Assembly (NCBI RefSeq): GCF_014144855.1
Contig: NZ_JAALDN010000480.1
Span: 1-39,912 of the forward strand
From: Dietzia maris
GTDB taxonomy: Bacteria; Actinomycetota; Actinomycetes; Mycobacteriales; Mycobacteriaceae
Length of the DNA stretch: 39,912 bases
Direction: 5' to 3'
Shown here: positions 18,701-26,931 of the stretch, piece by piece
Position numbering within the stretch: the first letter of the stretch is position 1
How the letters are laid out: each line of letters opens with the position of its first letter
Made by a program: the position numbers and the translations under genes
The notes under the pieces: model-generated
Told to the model about the DNA's origin: nothing
The model's database searches: none
The model's input: the letters and a program-made list of their open reading frames with translations, nothing else

Positions 18701-19680
18701 TGGACATCGGCGAGGCCGTCGGCATCGTCGCCGCCCAGTCGATCGGTGAGCCGGGCACCCAGCTGACGATGCGTACCTTCCACCAGGGTGGCGTCGGTGA
18801 CGACATCACCGGCGGTCTCCCGCGCGTGCAGGAGCTCTTCGAGGCTCGTGTTCCAAAGGGCAAGGCGCCGATCGCCGAGGAGGCGGGCCGGATCCGTCTC
18901 GAGGAGGAGGAGCGCTTCTACACGATCACGATCGTGCCGGACAACGGTGCGGACGAGATCGTCTACGAGAAGCTGTCGAAGCGCCAAGGCCTGGCCCATA
19001 TCGAGCTGGAGGACGGCTCCTCCCGCCCGATCGCGGACGGCGATCACCTCGAGCGCGGGCAGGCCCTCCTCGAGGGCCCGGCCGATCCGCACGAGGTGCT
19101 GGCCATCCTCGGCCCCAACGGTGTCCAGAAGTTCCTCGTCGACGAGGTGCAGAAGGTCTACCGTGCGCAGGGTGTGTCGATCCACGACAAGCACCTCGAG
19201 GTCATCGTCCGTCAGATGATGCGTCGAGTCGCGATCAACGACTCGAACAGCACCGAGTTCCTGCCCGGTGCGCTCGTGGAGCGTGCCGAGCTCACGGCGG
19301 AGAACCGCCGCGTGCTCACCGAGGGCGGCTCGCCGGCCTCGGCGCGTCCGGTCCTCATGGGCATCACCAAGGCCTCGCTGGCCACGGACTCGTGGCTCTC
19401 GGCTGCCTCCTTCCAGGAGACCACCCGCGTGCTCACCGACGCCGCCATCAACAAGCGGTCGGACAAGCTCGTGGGCCTCAAGGAGAACGTCATCATCGGT
19501 AAGCTCATCCCGGCGGGTACCGGTATCAACCGCTACCGGAACTCGACGGTCGAGCCCACCGAGGAGGCCCGCGCCGCCGCGTACTCCATCCCGGACTACG
19601 GCGATGGTTTCTACGGTCCCGAGGACGGGTTCGGGGACGCCACCGGCGCCTCGGTCCGCCTGGACGACCTGGGCTACTGA
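15721..19680 (+). CDS. rpoC: RNA polymerase beta' subunit
   Basis: Beta' subunit, 1319 aa, starting at GTG 15721 behind GGGAAAGGA. The N-terminal zinc site shows C60-x-C62 and C75-x2-C78 (CYCG...ICERCGVEV). The catalytic magnesium loop is [12 protein letters not shown] with D535, D537 and D539. The bridge and trigger-helix regions (GLRGLV-type [50 protein letters not shown]) and the second zinc cluster (DCGTSKGV...[15 protein letters not shown]) are intact. A helical insert near residues 150-230 is rich in Glu/Arg/Lys, as in mycobacterial beta'. It is followed by a strong terminator. Confidence 0.99.
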   Translation: MQDVNYFDELVISLATAEDIRNWSYGEVKKPETINYRTLKPEKEGLFCEKIFGPTRDWECYCGKYKRVRFKGIICERCGVEVTRAKVRRERMGHIELAAPVTHIWYFKGVPSRLGYLLDLAPKDLDKIIYFAAYVITGVDTELRHNELSTLEAQVLEERKIIEDERDSDIEARARKLEADLAELEAEGAKADQRRKVKDGGEKEMKKIRESAQRELDRLDEIWTTFTKLDVNQIIVDEGIYRELEDRFGEYFEGGMGAEAIQALLLNFDLAAEAESLREIIRNGKGQKKIRALKRLKVVSAFLQSGNHPAAMVLGAVPVIPPELRPMVQLDGGRFATSDLNDLYRRVINRNNRLKRLMDLGAPEIIVNNEKRMLQESVDALFDNGRRGRPVTGPGNRPLKSLSDLLKGKQGRFRQNLLGKRVDYSGRSVIVVGPQLQLHQCGLPKLMALELFKPFVMKRLVDLNHAQNIKSAKRMVERQRDQVWDVLEEVIAEHPVMLNRAPTLHRLGIQAFEPQLVEGKAIQLHPLVCEAFNADFDGDQMAVHLPLSAEAQAEARILMLASNNILSPASGRPLAMPRLDMVTGLYYLTRLDEGATGSYVPASEDTPAVGVYSTPSEAIMAVDLGVLDIHAPIQVRLTHQRPSTDVEAEQFPEGWTQGQEWLTVTTLGRVMFNELLPADYPFVNEQMPKKRQAVIINDLAERYPMIVVAQTVDKLKDTGFYWATRSGVTIAMSDVLVPPAKKEILASYDAKAARLESQYDLGKITDEERKSDLVKLWQEATDEIGQAMEENYPDSNPIPTIVKSGAAGNMTQIRSLAGMKGLVTRPNGEFIPQPIKSSFREGLTVLEYFMNTHGARKGLADTALRTADSGYLTRRLVDVSQDVIVRETDCGTSKGVETTIARPVMDVHGSPTGSLERDEHVETSTFARTLAEDALDADGNVIVAAGTDLGDPNIEALIVAGIEKVKVRSVLTCTTGTGVCATCYGRSMATGLLVDIGEAVGIVAAQSIGEPGTQLTMRTFHQGGVGDDITGGLPRVQELFEARVPKGKAPIAEEAGRIRLEEEERFYTITIVPDNGADEIVYEKLSKRQGLAHIELEDGSSRPIADGDHLERGQALLEGPADPHEVLAILGPNGVQKFLVDEVQKVYRAQGVSIHDKHLEVIVRQMMRRVAINDSNSTEFLPGALVERAELTAENRRVLTEGGSPASARPVLMGITKASLATDSWLSAASFQETTRVLTDAAINKRSDKLVGLKENVIIGKLIPAGTGINRYRNSTVEPTEEARAAAYSIPDYGDGFYGPEDGFGDATGASVRLDDLGY

Positions 19681-19721
19681 GCAGGCCCCACGGCGACTAA
19701 CCGACCGTGGAGTGACACCGA

Positions 19722-19761
19722 CACCGGACCCCCGAGCGCCTCTCGCGCCGGGGGTCCGGTG
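19722..19761 (+). terminator. Terminator after rpoC
   Basis: A perfect 13-bp stem (19722-19734 with 19749-19761) encloses a 14-nt loop, 41 bp past the rpoC stop, and is followed by CGTTCGTCC. It is the strongest hairpin in the window outside the 30889-30960 block and should end the rpoBC transcript. Confidence 0.85.
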
Positions 19762-19801
19762 CGTTCGTCCGGCCGTGTGTGGGATCGGGGCGAACGTGTT
19801 C

Positions 19802-19807
19802 TAGACT
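19802..19807 (+). promoter_or_regulatory. -10 box upstream of the glycosyltransferase unit
   Basis: TAGACT is a consensus actinobacterial -10. No good -35 is seen 17-18 bp upstream. Initiation near 19813 would give a leader of about 65 nt before GTG 19881, with AAGGAGG at 19865-19871. An ATG at 19814 is also well placed for leaderless translation but opens a frame that shadows the glycosyltransferase, so I do not call it. Confidence 0.55.
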
Positions 19808-19880
19808 TTCCCGATGTGCCCGTCGCGGCCCGCGACACTCGCCGACGGCGGGCCGACGACCATGAAGGAGGCGATCGACG

Positions 19881-21260
19881 GTGCGGATCGCGCTGCTCTC
19901 GTACCGGAGCAAGCCGCACGGCGGGGGCCAGGGCGTCTACGTCCGTCACCTCAGCCGCGAGTTGGCGGCACTCGGACACACGGTCGAGGTGTTCTCCGGT
20001 CAGCCCTACCCGGAACTCGACCCGGGCCCCACGCTCACCGAGGTCCCGAGTCTGGACCTCTACAACGACGCGAACCCGTTCCGTACCCCGCACCCGCGGG
20101 AGATCCGCGACCTCATCGACGTGCTCGAGGTGGTCACCATGTGGACCGCTGGGTTCCCGGAGCCGCGGACGTTCAGCATGCGGGCCGCGCGCACACTCCG
20201 GGAGCGTCTGGACGACTTCGACGTGGTGCACGACAACCAGTGCCTGGGATCCGGCCTGCTGGACCTGGAGAAGGCGGGTTTCCCCGTCGTGGCCACGGTG
20301 CACCACCCCATCACGCGGGATCGCGCGCTGGCCATGAAGGAGGCCCCGCTGCGCAAGAAGATCACCACGTGGCGCTGGTTCGGGTTCCTGGGCATGCAGA
20401 TGCGGGTCTCCCGCAAGCTGCAGGAGATCATCACGGTCTCCAGCAACTCCGCCGATGACATCGCCACCGACTTCGGTGTCGATCCGGTTCGCATCGTCAC
20501 CATCCCGCTGGGCGTGGACACCGACCGGTTCCACCATCGTCGCGTGCGCGAGCCCGGCCGCCTGGTCTGCGTGGCCAGTGCCGATCAGCCGCTCAAGGGC
20601 GTGCCGGTCCTGTTGCGCGCGCTGGCCAGGGTCCGCGAGGAGCACCCGGGCGTGCGCCTGACGCTGGTGTCCAAGCTCAAGCGCAAGGGCGAGGCTGCCA
20701 GGCTGCTCGACAAGCTGGGCCTGAGGGACGCGGTGGACCTGGTGTCCGGGGTCGACGACGACGAGCTCGCCGATCTCGTCGGGTCGGCCGAGATCGCGGT
20801 CGTGCCGAGTATGTACGAGGGATTCTCCCTGCCTGCGGTGGAGGCCATGTCCAGCGGCTGCGCTCTCGTCGCGACGCGTGCCGGCGCGCTGCCGGAGGTA
20901 GTCGGCACGGACGACTCGGCGGCCCGCCTGGTCGAGCCGGGCGACGTCGACGCGCTGGCCCGTGAGATCAGCGCGCTGCTGTCCGACCCGGCCGAGCGGC
21001 AACGCCTCTCTCAGGGCGGCCGTGCACGGGTCATGGAGCGTTACAGCTGGGCCGCCGTCGCCCGCCGGACCGTCGAGGTCTACGAGGCCGCTATCGCCCG
21101 GGTCCGCGGCGACGCGCTGCCGGACCTGACGGCCGGGCCGGTCCTCGGGCCGGATCAGACCGAGATCGACGAGCACGTCACCGATGACGTGCCCGAGGTG
21201 CTCCCGGAGTCCGGTGAGTACACCATCCGTGAGCAGGAGGACGCGCATGCTGACCGCTGA
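19881..21260 (+). CDS. GT4-family glycosyltransferase
   Basis: GT-B fold retaining glycosyltransferase, 459 aa, first gene of a three-gene unit. The N-terminal acceptor domain begins MRIALLSYRSKPHGGGQGVY with the glycine loop used by GT4 enzymes. The donor-binding half has VSSNSADDIATDFGV, VCVASADQPLKGVPVLLRAL, a basic KLKRKGEAAR segment and the EX7E motif E313-GFSLPAV-E321 followed by MSSGCALVATRAGALPEVV. The sugar donor and acceptor cannot be read from the sequence. GTG 19881 is set by AAGGAGG 9 nt upstream. The last 14 bp overlap the methyltransferase start. The C-terminal 50 residues are acidic and probably disordered. Confidence 0.88.
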   Translation: MRIALLSYRSKPHGGGQGVYVRHLSRELAALGHTVEVFSGQPYPELDPGPTLTEVPSLDLYNDANPFRTPHPREIRDLIDVLEVVTMWTAGFPEPRTFSMRAARTLRERLDDFDVVHDNQCLGSGLLDLEKAGFPVVATVHHPITRDRALAMKEAPLRKKITTWRWFGFLGMQMRVSRKLQEIITVSSNSADDIATDFGVDPVRIVTIPLGVDTDRFHHRRVREPGRLVCVASADQPLKGVPVLLRALARVREEHPGVRLTLVSKLKRKGEAARLLDKLGLRDAVDLVSGVDDDELADLVGSAEIAVVPSMYEGFSLPAVEAMSSGCALVATRAGALPEVVGTDDSAARLVEPGDVDALAREISALLSDPAERQRLSQGGRARVMERYSWAAVARRTVEVYEAAIARVRGDALPDLTAGPVLGPDQTEIDEHVTDDVPEVLPESGEYTIREQEDAHADR

Positions 21261-21966
21261 TTTCGACCGTCTCGGGGTCACCCCCGGTATGCGAGCCATC
21301 GACGTGGGGGCCGGCCTCGGTCGTCACACCTTCGAGCTCTACCGGCGTGGCGCGGACGTCACGGCGTTCGACCAGAACGCCGACGAGATGCAGCAGGTCT
21401 CCGACATGCTCGCCGCCATGGAGGCCGAGGGCGAGGGGCTGCCCACCTCGAAGGGGGAGGCCGTCACCGGGGACGCGCTCAACATGCCGTACGAGGACGC
21501 GACCTTCGATCTGGTGCTCATCTCCGAGGTGCTCGAACACGTCCCGGAGGACACCAAGGCCATCGCCGAACTGGTGCGGATCCTCAAGCCGGGCGGCGTC
21601 GCCGCGGTGACCGTGCCGCGTGAGTGGCCGGAGAAGCTCTGCTGGAAGCTGTCCGACGCCTACCACTCCAACCCGGGTGGGCACTGCCGGATCTACACCG
21701 CCGAGGAGTTGGGGTTCAAGCTCCGCGCGGCGGGCCTGGAGGTCACCGGCACCGGGTTCGCCCACGCGCTGCACGCCCCGTACTGGTGGCTCAAGTGCGC
21801 GGTGGGCACGGAGAACGACGACCACCCGTTGCCGAAGGCGTACCACAAGCTGCTCGTATGGGACCTGATGAAGGGGCCCTGGATCACCCGCACCGCCGAG
21901 AAGGTGCTCAACCCGGTGATGGGCAAGTCCATCGTGTTCTACCTGCGTAAGCCCGTGGAGGCCTGA
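21247..21966 (+). CDS. Class I SAM-dependent methyltransferase
   Basis: Rossmann-fold methyltransferase, 239 aa. Motif I is D19VGAGLGRH27, followed by VTAFDQNADEM (motif post I), DATFDLVLISEVLEHVPED (motifs II/III, about 84-102) and ILKPGGVAAVTVPREWPEKL. ATG 21247 is chosen because AGGAGG lies 6 nt upstream; the ATG lies inside the end of the glycosyltransferase gene, so the two are translationally coupled. The C-terminal region (PYWWLKCAVGTENDDHPLPK) is rich in aromatics and may face a hydrophobic acceptor. The substrate is unknown; context points to the product of the neighbouring glycosyltransferase or of the toroid protein. Confidence 0.88.
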   Translation: MLTADFDRLGVTPGMRAIDVGAGLGRHTFELYRRGADVTAFDQNADEMQQVSDMLAAMEAEGEGLPTSKGEAVTGDALNMPYEDATFDLVLISEVLEHVPEDTKAIAELVRILKPGGVAAVTVPREWPEKLCWKLSDAYHSNPGGHCRIYTAEELGFKLRAAGLEVTGTGFAHALHAPYWWLKCAVGTENDDHPLPKAYHKLLVWDLMKGPWITRTAEKVLNPVMGKSIVFYLRKPVEA

Positions 21967-21972
21967 TCGTCC

Positions 21973-23103
21973 GTGCAGACGCCCAACACCGGAGTCACCA
22001 GCCAACGTCCGGTCCCCGCCGTGCCCGGGGTCCTCGACGCCGACGCGGTCCGCGCCACCGGCGAGTGGCTCGCCTCCGTCCAGAAACCCAACGGTGAGAT
22101 CCCGTGGTTCACCGGCGGTCACACCGACCCCTGGGATCACGTGGAATCGGCGATGGGCCTGTCCGTCGCGGGTCAGTGGGAGGCCGCCGAGAGGGCGTAC
22201 GGGTTCCTCCGGGACACCCAGCGGGGCGACGGGTCGTGGCCGATGAAGTGGCAGGACGACCACGTCGCCGACGGTGACATCGATTCCAACTTCTGCGCGT
22301 ACGTCGCGGTGGGCGTGTGGCACCACCACCTGGTGAGCGCCAGGCCCGGGTTCCTCGAGTCGATGTGGCCGATGGTGCGCCGGGCACTCGACCTGGTGCT
22401 GACCTTCCAGGGTCCCGAGGGGCAGATGTGGTGGGGCGCCGGACCCGAGGGCTTCTGCGAGGAGGCGCTGGTCACCGGCTCGTCCAGCATCCACCACGCG
22501 CTGCGCTGCGGCGTCGCGATCGCCGAGGAACTCGGCGGGAGCGCGCCGGACTGGGACGCCGCCGCCGACCGGCTGGGCCATGCGCTGCGCGCCCACCCCG
22601 AGCTCTTCACACCCAAGGACGAGTTCTCCATGGACTGGTACTACCCGGTCCTGGCCGGTGTGATGGTGGGGGACCAGGCACAGGCGCGGCTCGACTCCCG
22701 GTGGGACGACTTCGTGGTGGACGGCCTGGGCATCCGCTGCGTCGACCACCGGCCGTGGGTCACCGGGGCCGAGACGTGCGAGCTGGTCCTCGCCCTGGAG
22801 GCGGCCGGGCGACACGAGCAGGCGCTCGCGCAGTTCACCAACATGCAGCACCTGCGGGACACCGACGGCTCCTACTGGACCGGACTCGTCTTCGCCGACG
22901 GCAAGCGGTGGCCGGTCGAGCTGAGCACATGGACCGCGGCCGTCATGTTGCTGGCGGCGGACGCCCTATCTCGCACCACCCCGGGCAACGAGATCTTCCG
23001 CTACGTCTCGCACCACACCATGCAGCGTCTGCAGTCCCAGCCGGGGGATCCGGCCGACTGCGTGGCGGGCGAGGTCTGCCCACCCGCCGCAGTCGTGCGC
23101 TAG
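21973..23103 (+). CDS. Alpha/alpha-toroid protein (prenyltransferase/terpene-cyclase-like)
   Basis: Protein of 376 aa built from helical repeats with QW-like motifs: VQKPNGEIPWF, TQRGDGSWPMKW and RDTDGSYWTG, the pattern seen in squalene-hopene cyclases and prenyltransferase beta subunits. An acidic patch DGDIDSN follows the second repeat, but the class II cyclase DxDD motif is not evident. No signal peptide or membrane span is seen. GTG 21973 starts 6 bp after the methyltransferase stop, so it belongs to the same unit. I recognise the fold family, not the reaction; a glycan-processing (alpha/alpha)6 barrel is the main alternative. Confidence 0.68.
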   Translation: MQTPNTGVTSQRPVPAVPGVLDADAVRATGEWLASVQKPNGEIPWFTGGHTDPWDHVESAMGLSVAGQWEAAERAYGFLRDTQRGDGSWPMKWQDDHVADGDIDSNFCAYVAVGVWHHHLVSARPGFLESMWPMVRRALDLVLTFQGPEGQMWWGAGPEGFCEEALVTGSSSIHHALRCGVAIAEELGGSAPDWDAAADRLGHALRAHPELFTPKDEFSMDWYYPVLAGVMVGDQAQARLDSRWDDFVVDGLGIRCVDHRPWVTGAETCELVLALEAAGRHEQALAQFTNMQHLRDTDGSYWTGLVFADGKRWPVELSTWTAAVMLLAADALSRTTPGNEIFRYVSHHTMQRLQSQPGDPADCVAGEVCPPAAVVR

Positions 23104-23116
23104 TCTGTGGCGACAC

Positions 23117-23154
23117 CGCCGCTGGACACCTGTCTGATCAGGTGTCAGGCGGCG
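23117..23154 (+). terminator. Strong hairpin after the glycosyltransferase unit
   Basis: A 16-pair stem (23117-23132 with 23139-23154, one mismatch and one G-U pair) with loop TCTGAT follows the toroid gene by 13 bp and precedes the LLM gene by 28 bp. No T-run follows. It probably ends or punctuates the upstream transcript. Confidence 0.55.
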
Positions 23155-23182
23155 GGTCGACGCTGCGCACGAGGGAGAACGC

Positions 23183-24040
23183 ATGGAATTCGGACTGACC
23201 CTGTTCACCAGTGACCGGGGCATCCGGCCGACCACGGCCGCCGTGGCCGCCGAGCGGGCCGGGTTCTCCGCGTTCTACGTTCCCGAGCACACGCACATCC
23301 CGGTGCGGCGCGAGGCCGCGCACCCGGGCACCGGCGGCGCCGAGCTCCCCGATGAGCGGTACAGCCGCACCCTGGACCCGTGGGTCGCCCTCGGCGCCGC
23401 CGCGGCGGTCACGTCGACCATCCGTCTCGGGACCGCCGTGTCCATCCCGGTGGAGAGCGACCCCGTCACGTTGGCCAAGACCATCGCGTCGGTCGACCAC
23501 CTCTCCGACGGGCGCACCGTGCTCGGCGTGGGGTACGGCTGGAATCTGGACGAGATGGCCGACCACAACGTGCCGCCGAAGCGTCGGCGCACCATGCTCC
23601 GCGAGTACCTCGAGGCCATGCGGGAGCTGTGGACGCGCGACGAGGCCGAGTACCACGGTGAGTTCGTGGACTTCGGTCCCAGCTGGGCCTGGCCCAAGAC
23701 CGCCCGCACTCCCGGCCCGCTCACCCTCGTGGGAGCGGCCGGCACCGAGAAGAACCTCAGGTGGATCTGCCGCAGCGCCGACGGCTGGATGACCACCCCG
23801 ATCTCCCAGGACATCGCCGGCAGCGTACGGACGCTGCGGGAACTGTGGGCCGAGGCAGGTCGGGAGGGCGAGCCCTACATCGTGGTCCTCGACGGGAAAC
23901 CGGATCACGAGAAGATCGACGCCTACCGCGAGTTCGGCGTCCACGAGCTCGTCTACGGAACCCCGGATCGGACCGAGGACGAGGTCCTGGCCTACATCGA
24001 CCGCCTCGCCGGCAAACTCGGCCTCAACGCCCTGGTCTGA
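23183..24040 (+). CDS. LLM-class F420-dependent oxidoreductase
   Basis: Luciferase-like monooxygenase fold protein of 285 aa. Family features are MEFGLTLFTSDRGI at the first strand, VPEHTHIPV, a LGAAAAVTSTIRLGTAVSIP strand, LAKTIASVDHLSDGRTVLGVGYGWN and the C-terminal TIM-barrel end. The length fits the short F420-dependent subfamily common in mycobacteria. The substrate is unknown. ATG 23183 has GAGGGAGA about 9 nt upstream. It stands alone behind a hairpin; a TAGTCT at 23101-23106 over the previous stop codon could be its -10, but this is weak. Confidence 0.88.
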   Translation: MEFGLTLFTSDRGIRPTTAAVAAERAGFSAFYVPEHTHIPVRREAAHPGTGGAELPDERYSRTLDPWVALGAAAAVTSTIRLGTAVSIPVESDPVTLAKTIASVDHLSDGRTVLGVGYGWNLDEMADHNVPPKRRRTMLREYLEAMRELWTRDEAEYHGEFVDFGPSWAWPKTARTPGPLTLVGAAGTEKNLRWICRSADGWMTTPISQDIAGSVRTLRELWAEAGREGEPYIVVLDGKPDHEKIDAYREFGVHELVYGTPDRTEDEVLAYIDRLAGKLGLNALV

Positions 24041-24087
24041 GGCGGGCGGGGCCACCTGGACAGCCCCACCGGGACTCCGCACGCCGG

Positions 24088-24093
24088 TACCGT
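24088..24093 (+). promoter_or_regulatory. Leaderless -10 box for the SDR gene
   Basis: TACCGT lies 6 nt before ATG 24100, so transcription should begin at or next to the start codon. No Shine-Dalgarno precedes the gene, in keeping with leaderless translation. Confidence 0.4.
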
Positions 24094-24099
24094 CAGGGT

Positions 24100-24993
24100 A
24101 TGGACACCAGCGCGCCCGCCGCCCCCGTCGTCGTCGTCACCGGAGCCGGGGGCGGCCTCGGGGCGGCCACCACCGCGCTCTACGCCTCGCGGGGCTGGCA
24201 CGTCGTGGCCGTCGACCTCCAGGCACCGCCCGGCGGTGACCGCATCACGCCCCACGCCGCGGACGTCACCGACTCCACCTCGCTCACCGCCCTGGCCGAC
24301 CGGGTCCGACGCGAGCACGGTCGCCTCGACGCGCTCGTCACGTTCGCGGGCGTCCTCGGGATCGGGCCGCTGGCCGAGACCGATCCGGACCGGGTGCAGC
24401 AGGTCCTGGATGTCAACGTCATGGGCACCGTGCGCACCGTCCACGCCCTGTGGGACCTGCTCCGGGAGACCCGCGGGAGGGTGGTCCTCATCAGCTCCGA
24501 GACCGGCCCCCAGCACGGCATGCCGATGAACGGCGCCTACGCCATGAGCAAGCACGCGATCGAGGCCTACGGTGACGCGCTGCGGCGCGAGCTGATGTTC
24601 CTCGGCCTGGACGTCGTGCTCGTCCAACCGGGTCCGTTCCGCACCGGGATGACCGCCTCGATCCGGCGGCGCTTCCAGGAATCGACCGCCCCCGGTTCGC
24701 CGTTCGCCGCGATGGCCGCGGTGATGGGGGAGATGGCCGCCGGTGAGGACGACAAGGCCACCGACCCGTCCGTCCTCGCCGAGGCGGTGTGGACTGCCGG
24801 CACCACCGCGCGCCCCCGCCGCCGCTACGCCGTGCGATGGGACCTCGGCCGACGTCTCCTGGACCACCTGCCGGTGGCGGTCGTGGACAAGGCGCTCGTC
24901 CTGGCGCTGGGCGGGAAGATCAACGCCAAGACGCTGGAGCTGCGCCGCGAGGCCGTCGACGCCCGGGCCGAGATGAGCGAGGTCGTCGAATGA
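24100..24993 (+). CDS. Short-chain dehydrogenase/reductase
   Basis: NAD(P)-binding SDR, 297 aa. Cofactor loop T14GAGGGLG21, acidic D39 at the end of beta-2 favouring NAD, catalytic Ser132/133 in LISSETG, and Tyr147-x3-Lys151 (YAMSK). The usual NNAG after beta-4 reads T81FAG84, so the catalytic-tetrad Asn region is atypical; activity may still be retained. It carries an 80-residue C-terminal extension typical of the classical atypical SDRs acting on lipids or retinoid-like substrates. ATG 24100 is set by the leaderless promoter; it ends in a 4-bp overlap with the pirin gene. Confidence 0.87.
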   Translation: MDTSAPAAPVVVVTGAGGGLGAATTALYASRGWHVVAVDLQAPPGGDRITPHAADVTDSTSLTALADRVRREHGRLDALVTFAGVLGIGPLAETDPDRVQQVLDVNVMGTVRTVHALWDLLRETRGRVVLISSETGPQHGMPMNGAYAMSKHAIEAYGDALRRELMFLGLDVVLVQPGPFRTGMTASIRRRFQESTAPGSPFAAMAAVMGEMAAGEDDKATDPSVLAEAVWTAGTTARPRRRYAVRWDLGRRLLDHLPVAVVDKALVLALGGKINAKTLELRREAVDARAEMSEVVE

Positions 24994-26036
24994 GCAACCT
25001 CGACCCCGACCCGCCCGAGATCGAGTGCGAGGCCGGCGGTGCGCCGGGCGGGCCCCGTTCGGAGGACGCACAACCCGGCGCGGCCGCCGTGGAGATCATC
25101 ACCTCCCGCGAGGTGCCCCTGGGCGGGCCGCGGGCGATGACGGTCCGCCGGACGCTGCCGCAGCGCCAGCGCTCGCTCATCGGCGCCTTCTGCTTCGTCG
25201 ACCACTACGGACCCGATGACGTCTCGGCCACCGGAGGCATGGACGTGCCCTCGCACCCGCACACCGGCCTGCAGACCGTGAGCTGGCTCTTCGAGGGCAG
25301 CGTCACCCATCACGACTCCGGGGACAACCATGCTGTGGTGCGCCCGGGGGAGGTCAACCTCATGACCTCCGGCGCAGGCATCTGCCACACCGAGGTCTCG
25401 ACCCAGGACACCACCGTCCTGCACGGCGTGCAGCTGTGGACCGTGCTACCCGAGGAACACCGCGAGAGCAGCGGCCGCAGGTTCGACCACCACGTGCCCG
25501 ACCCCGTCGGATTCGCCGGCGGATCGGCGCGGGTGTTCATGGGGTCGCTGCTGGGCTCGTCGTCGTCGGTCACCACCTACACCCCCCTCGTCGCCGCGGA
25601 GCTCCGGCTCGACCCCGGCGGCGAACTGCGACTGGACGTCGACCCGTCCTTCGAGCACGGGCTGCTCGTCGACTCCGGTGATCTGACCCTCGAGGGCGTC
25701 GACGTCGAGGTCAGCCATCTCGCGTACACCGGCGTCGGCGAGACCACCCTGACGATCTGCAACACCGGCACCACCGCCGGGCGGGCGGTCCTCATCGGTG
25801 GCACCCCGTTCGAGGAGGACATCATCATGTGGTGGAACTTCATCGGCCGGACCCACGACGAGATCGCGGGCTACCGCGAGCAGTGGGAGGCCGGATCGGA
25901 GCGCTTCGGACGCGTGGACGGCTACATCGGCCACGACCCGCGGGGGCTGACCCGGCTGCCCGCGCCCACCCTGCCCACCACCACCCTCAAACCGCGGGTC
26001 AACCCGGACCCGCGCGCGCAGTCGACCCCGATGTGA
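24990..26036 (+). CDS. Pirin-family cupin protein
   Basis: Bicupin of the pirin family, 348 aa, with metal ligands H89-x-H91 (SHPHTGLQT) and H133-x-E135 (GICHTE), spaced as in human pirin. Such proteins bind Fe(II); several bacterial members have quercetinase-like dioxygenase activity or regulate metabolic enzymes. A 33-residue hydrophilic N-terminal stretch precedes the fold, and a pirin C-terminal domain (GTPFEEDIIMWWNFIGRTHDEI) closes it. The ATG overlaps the SDR stop (ATGA), so they form one operon. The GNAT gene follows after 13 bp. Confidence 0.9.
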   Translation: MSNLDPDPPEIECEAGGAPGGPRSEDAQPGAAAVEIITSREVPLGGPRAMTVRRTLPQRQRSLIGAFCFVDHYGPDDVSATGGMDVPSHPHTGLQTVSWLFEGSVTHHDSGDNHAVVRPGEVNLMTSGAGICHTEVSTQDTTVLHGVQLWTVLPEEHRESSGRRFDHHVPDPVGFAGGSARVFMGSLLGSSSSVTTYTPLVAAELRLDPGGELRLDVDPSFEHGLLVDSGDLTLEGVDVEVSHLAYTGVGETTLTICNTGTTAGRAVLIGGTPFEEDIIMWWNFIGRTHDEIAGYREQWEAGSERFGRVDGYIGHDPRGLTRLPAPTLPTTTLKPRVNPDPRAQSTPM

Positions 26037-26049
26037 GAGGACACCGCAG

Positions 26050-26403
26050 ATGACCGAGTACATTGACAAGACCGGCGCGACCGTGACCGTGGACCGAGCC
26101 GACTCCACCGAGGCGTTCGAGGTCCGGGACGCCTCCGGCGAGGTCGCCGGCCACGCCGATTTCCGCGACCACGCCGGCGAGCGCGTCTTCCACCACACCG
26201 TGGTCGACGAGCAGTTCGGTGGCCGGGGCATCGGCACCGCACTCGTGCGCGGCGCGGTGGAGGCCACGCGCGAGGAGGGGATCACCATCGTGCCGGTGTG
26301 TTCGATGGTGGAGGGTTTCCTCGGCAAGAACGCGGACGAGTTCGCCGGCGCGTACCGGGAGGCCACGGACGCCGACCGGGCGCGATTCGGCGGGGAGGGC
26401 TGA
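26050..26403 (+). CDS. YjdJ/NATD1-type GNAT-like protein
   Basis: Small GNAT-fold protein, 117 aa. The acetyl-CoA loop is G-x-G-I-G in FGGRGIGTALV, followed by an AREEG-type helix (GAVEATREEGITIVPVC) and a cysteine-containing end strand. The first half, with ERVFHHTVVDEQF, matches the minimal YjdJ/NATD1 family that usually lacks an N-terminal arm. Substrate unknown. Same direction and 13 bp after pirin; the AhpD-like gene starts 1 bp beyond its stop, so it is cotranscribed. Confidence 0.82.
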   Translation: MTEYIDKTGATVTVDRADSTEAFEVRDASGEVAGHADFRDHAGERVFHHTVVDEQFGGRGIGTALVRGAVEATREEGITIVPVCSMVEGFLGKNADEFAGAYREATDADRARFGGEG

Positions 26404-26404
26404 C

Positions 26405-26860
26405 ATGGGGGTTCCGCAGTTGGACCGCACCCAGCGCGAGGTCTACAAGCGGTTCGTCCGCACCGCCGTCGCCTCGCGGGAGGCCTCCGGCGAGGCCGGG
26501 CTGGAGGAGTCGCTGCTCGAACTGGTCAACGTGCGCGTCTCGCAGCTCAACGGCTGCGCGGCCTGCCTGGCCACCCACGTGCCGGCGGCCCGCAAGGCCG
26601 GGGTCTCCCAGGACCGGCTCGACCTGCTGCCCGCGTGGCGGGAGATCGACGCCTTCGGTGACCAGGAGAGGGCGGCACTACGACTGGCCGAGACGCTGAC
26701 CCGGCTGGACGACGCCGAGGAACGTGCCGCCGCGATCGCAGCCGCCGCCGACCACTTCTCCGACGAGCAGCTCTCGGCGCTCGAGTGGACGATCGTGCTG
26801 ATCAACGCCTTCAACCGGGTGTCGATCGCCAGCCACCACCAGCCGGCGATCGAGGACTGA
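26405..26860 (+). CDS. AhpD-like alkylhydroperoxidase-domain protein
   Basis: Carboxymuconolactone-decarboxylase/AhpD-fold protein of 151 aa. Its active site is complete: Glu39, Cys51-x2-Cys54 (NGCAACLATH) and His58. The spacing Glu-12-Cys-3-Cys-4-His equals that of the mycobacterial AhpD catalytic set, so thiol peroxidase or disulfide chemistry is likely. ATG 26405 has GGGGAGGG just upstream and lies 1 bp after the GNAT stop. It closes a run SDR-pirin-GNAT-AhpD, which suggests a redox or detoxification unit, by inference. Confidence 0.85.
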   Translation: MGVPQLDRTQREVYKRFVRTAVASREASGEAGLEESLLELVNVRVSQLNGCAACLATHVPAARKAGVSQDRLDLLPAWREIDAFGDQERAALRLAETLTRLDDAEERAAAIAAAADHFSDEQLSALEWTIVLINAFNRVSIASHHQPAIED

Positions 26861-26889
26861 CCGGGCCCGGCCGCGGTGCGGGGGTGCGT

Positions 26890-26931
26890 GGTCAGCTGGT
26901 GGCGACCGGGCGGTCAGCGGGTGGCGACCGG
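26890..26931. repeat. 20-bp tandem duplication across the yccF stop
   Basis: GGTCAGCTGGTGGCGACCGG (26890-26909) is repeated with one change at 26912-26931, 22 bp apart. The second copy contains the yccF stop codon (26914-26916), so the last codons of yccF have been duplicated into the gap behind it. Confidence 0.75.

Noticed and set aside
19814-20458. ATG 6 nt after TAGACT as a leaderless gene
   Set aside because: Its frame runs through the glycosyltransferase out of phase and has no recognisable domain; the glycosyltransferase has its own strong ribosome-binding site.
26861-26889. Terminator between the AhpD-like gene and yccF
   Set aside because: CCGGGCCCGG is palindromic but has no loop and no T-run, so it is not a convincing hairpin.
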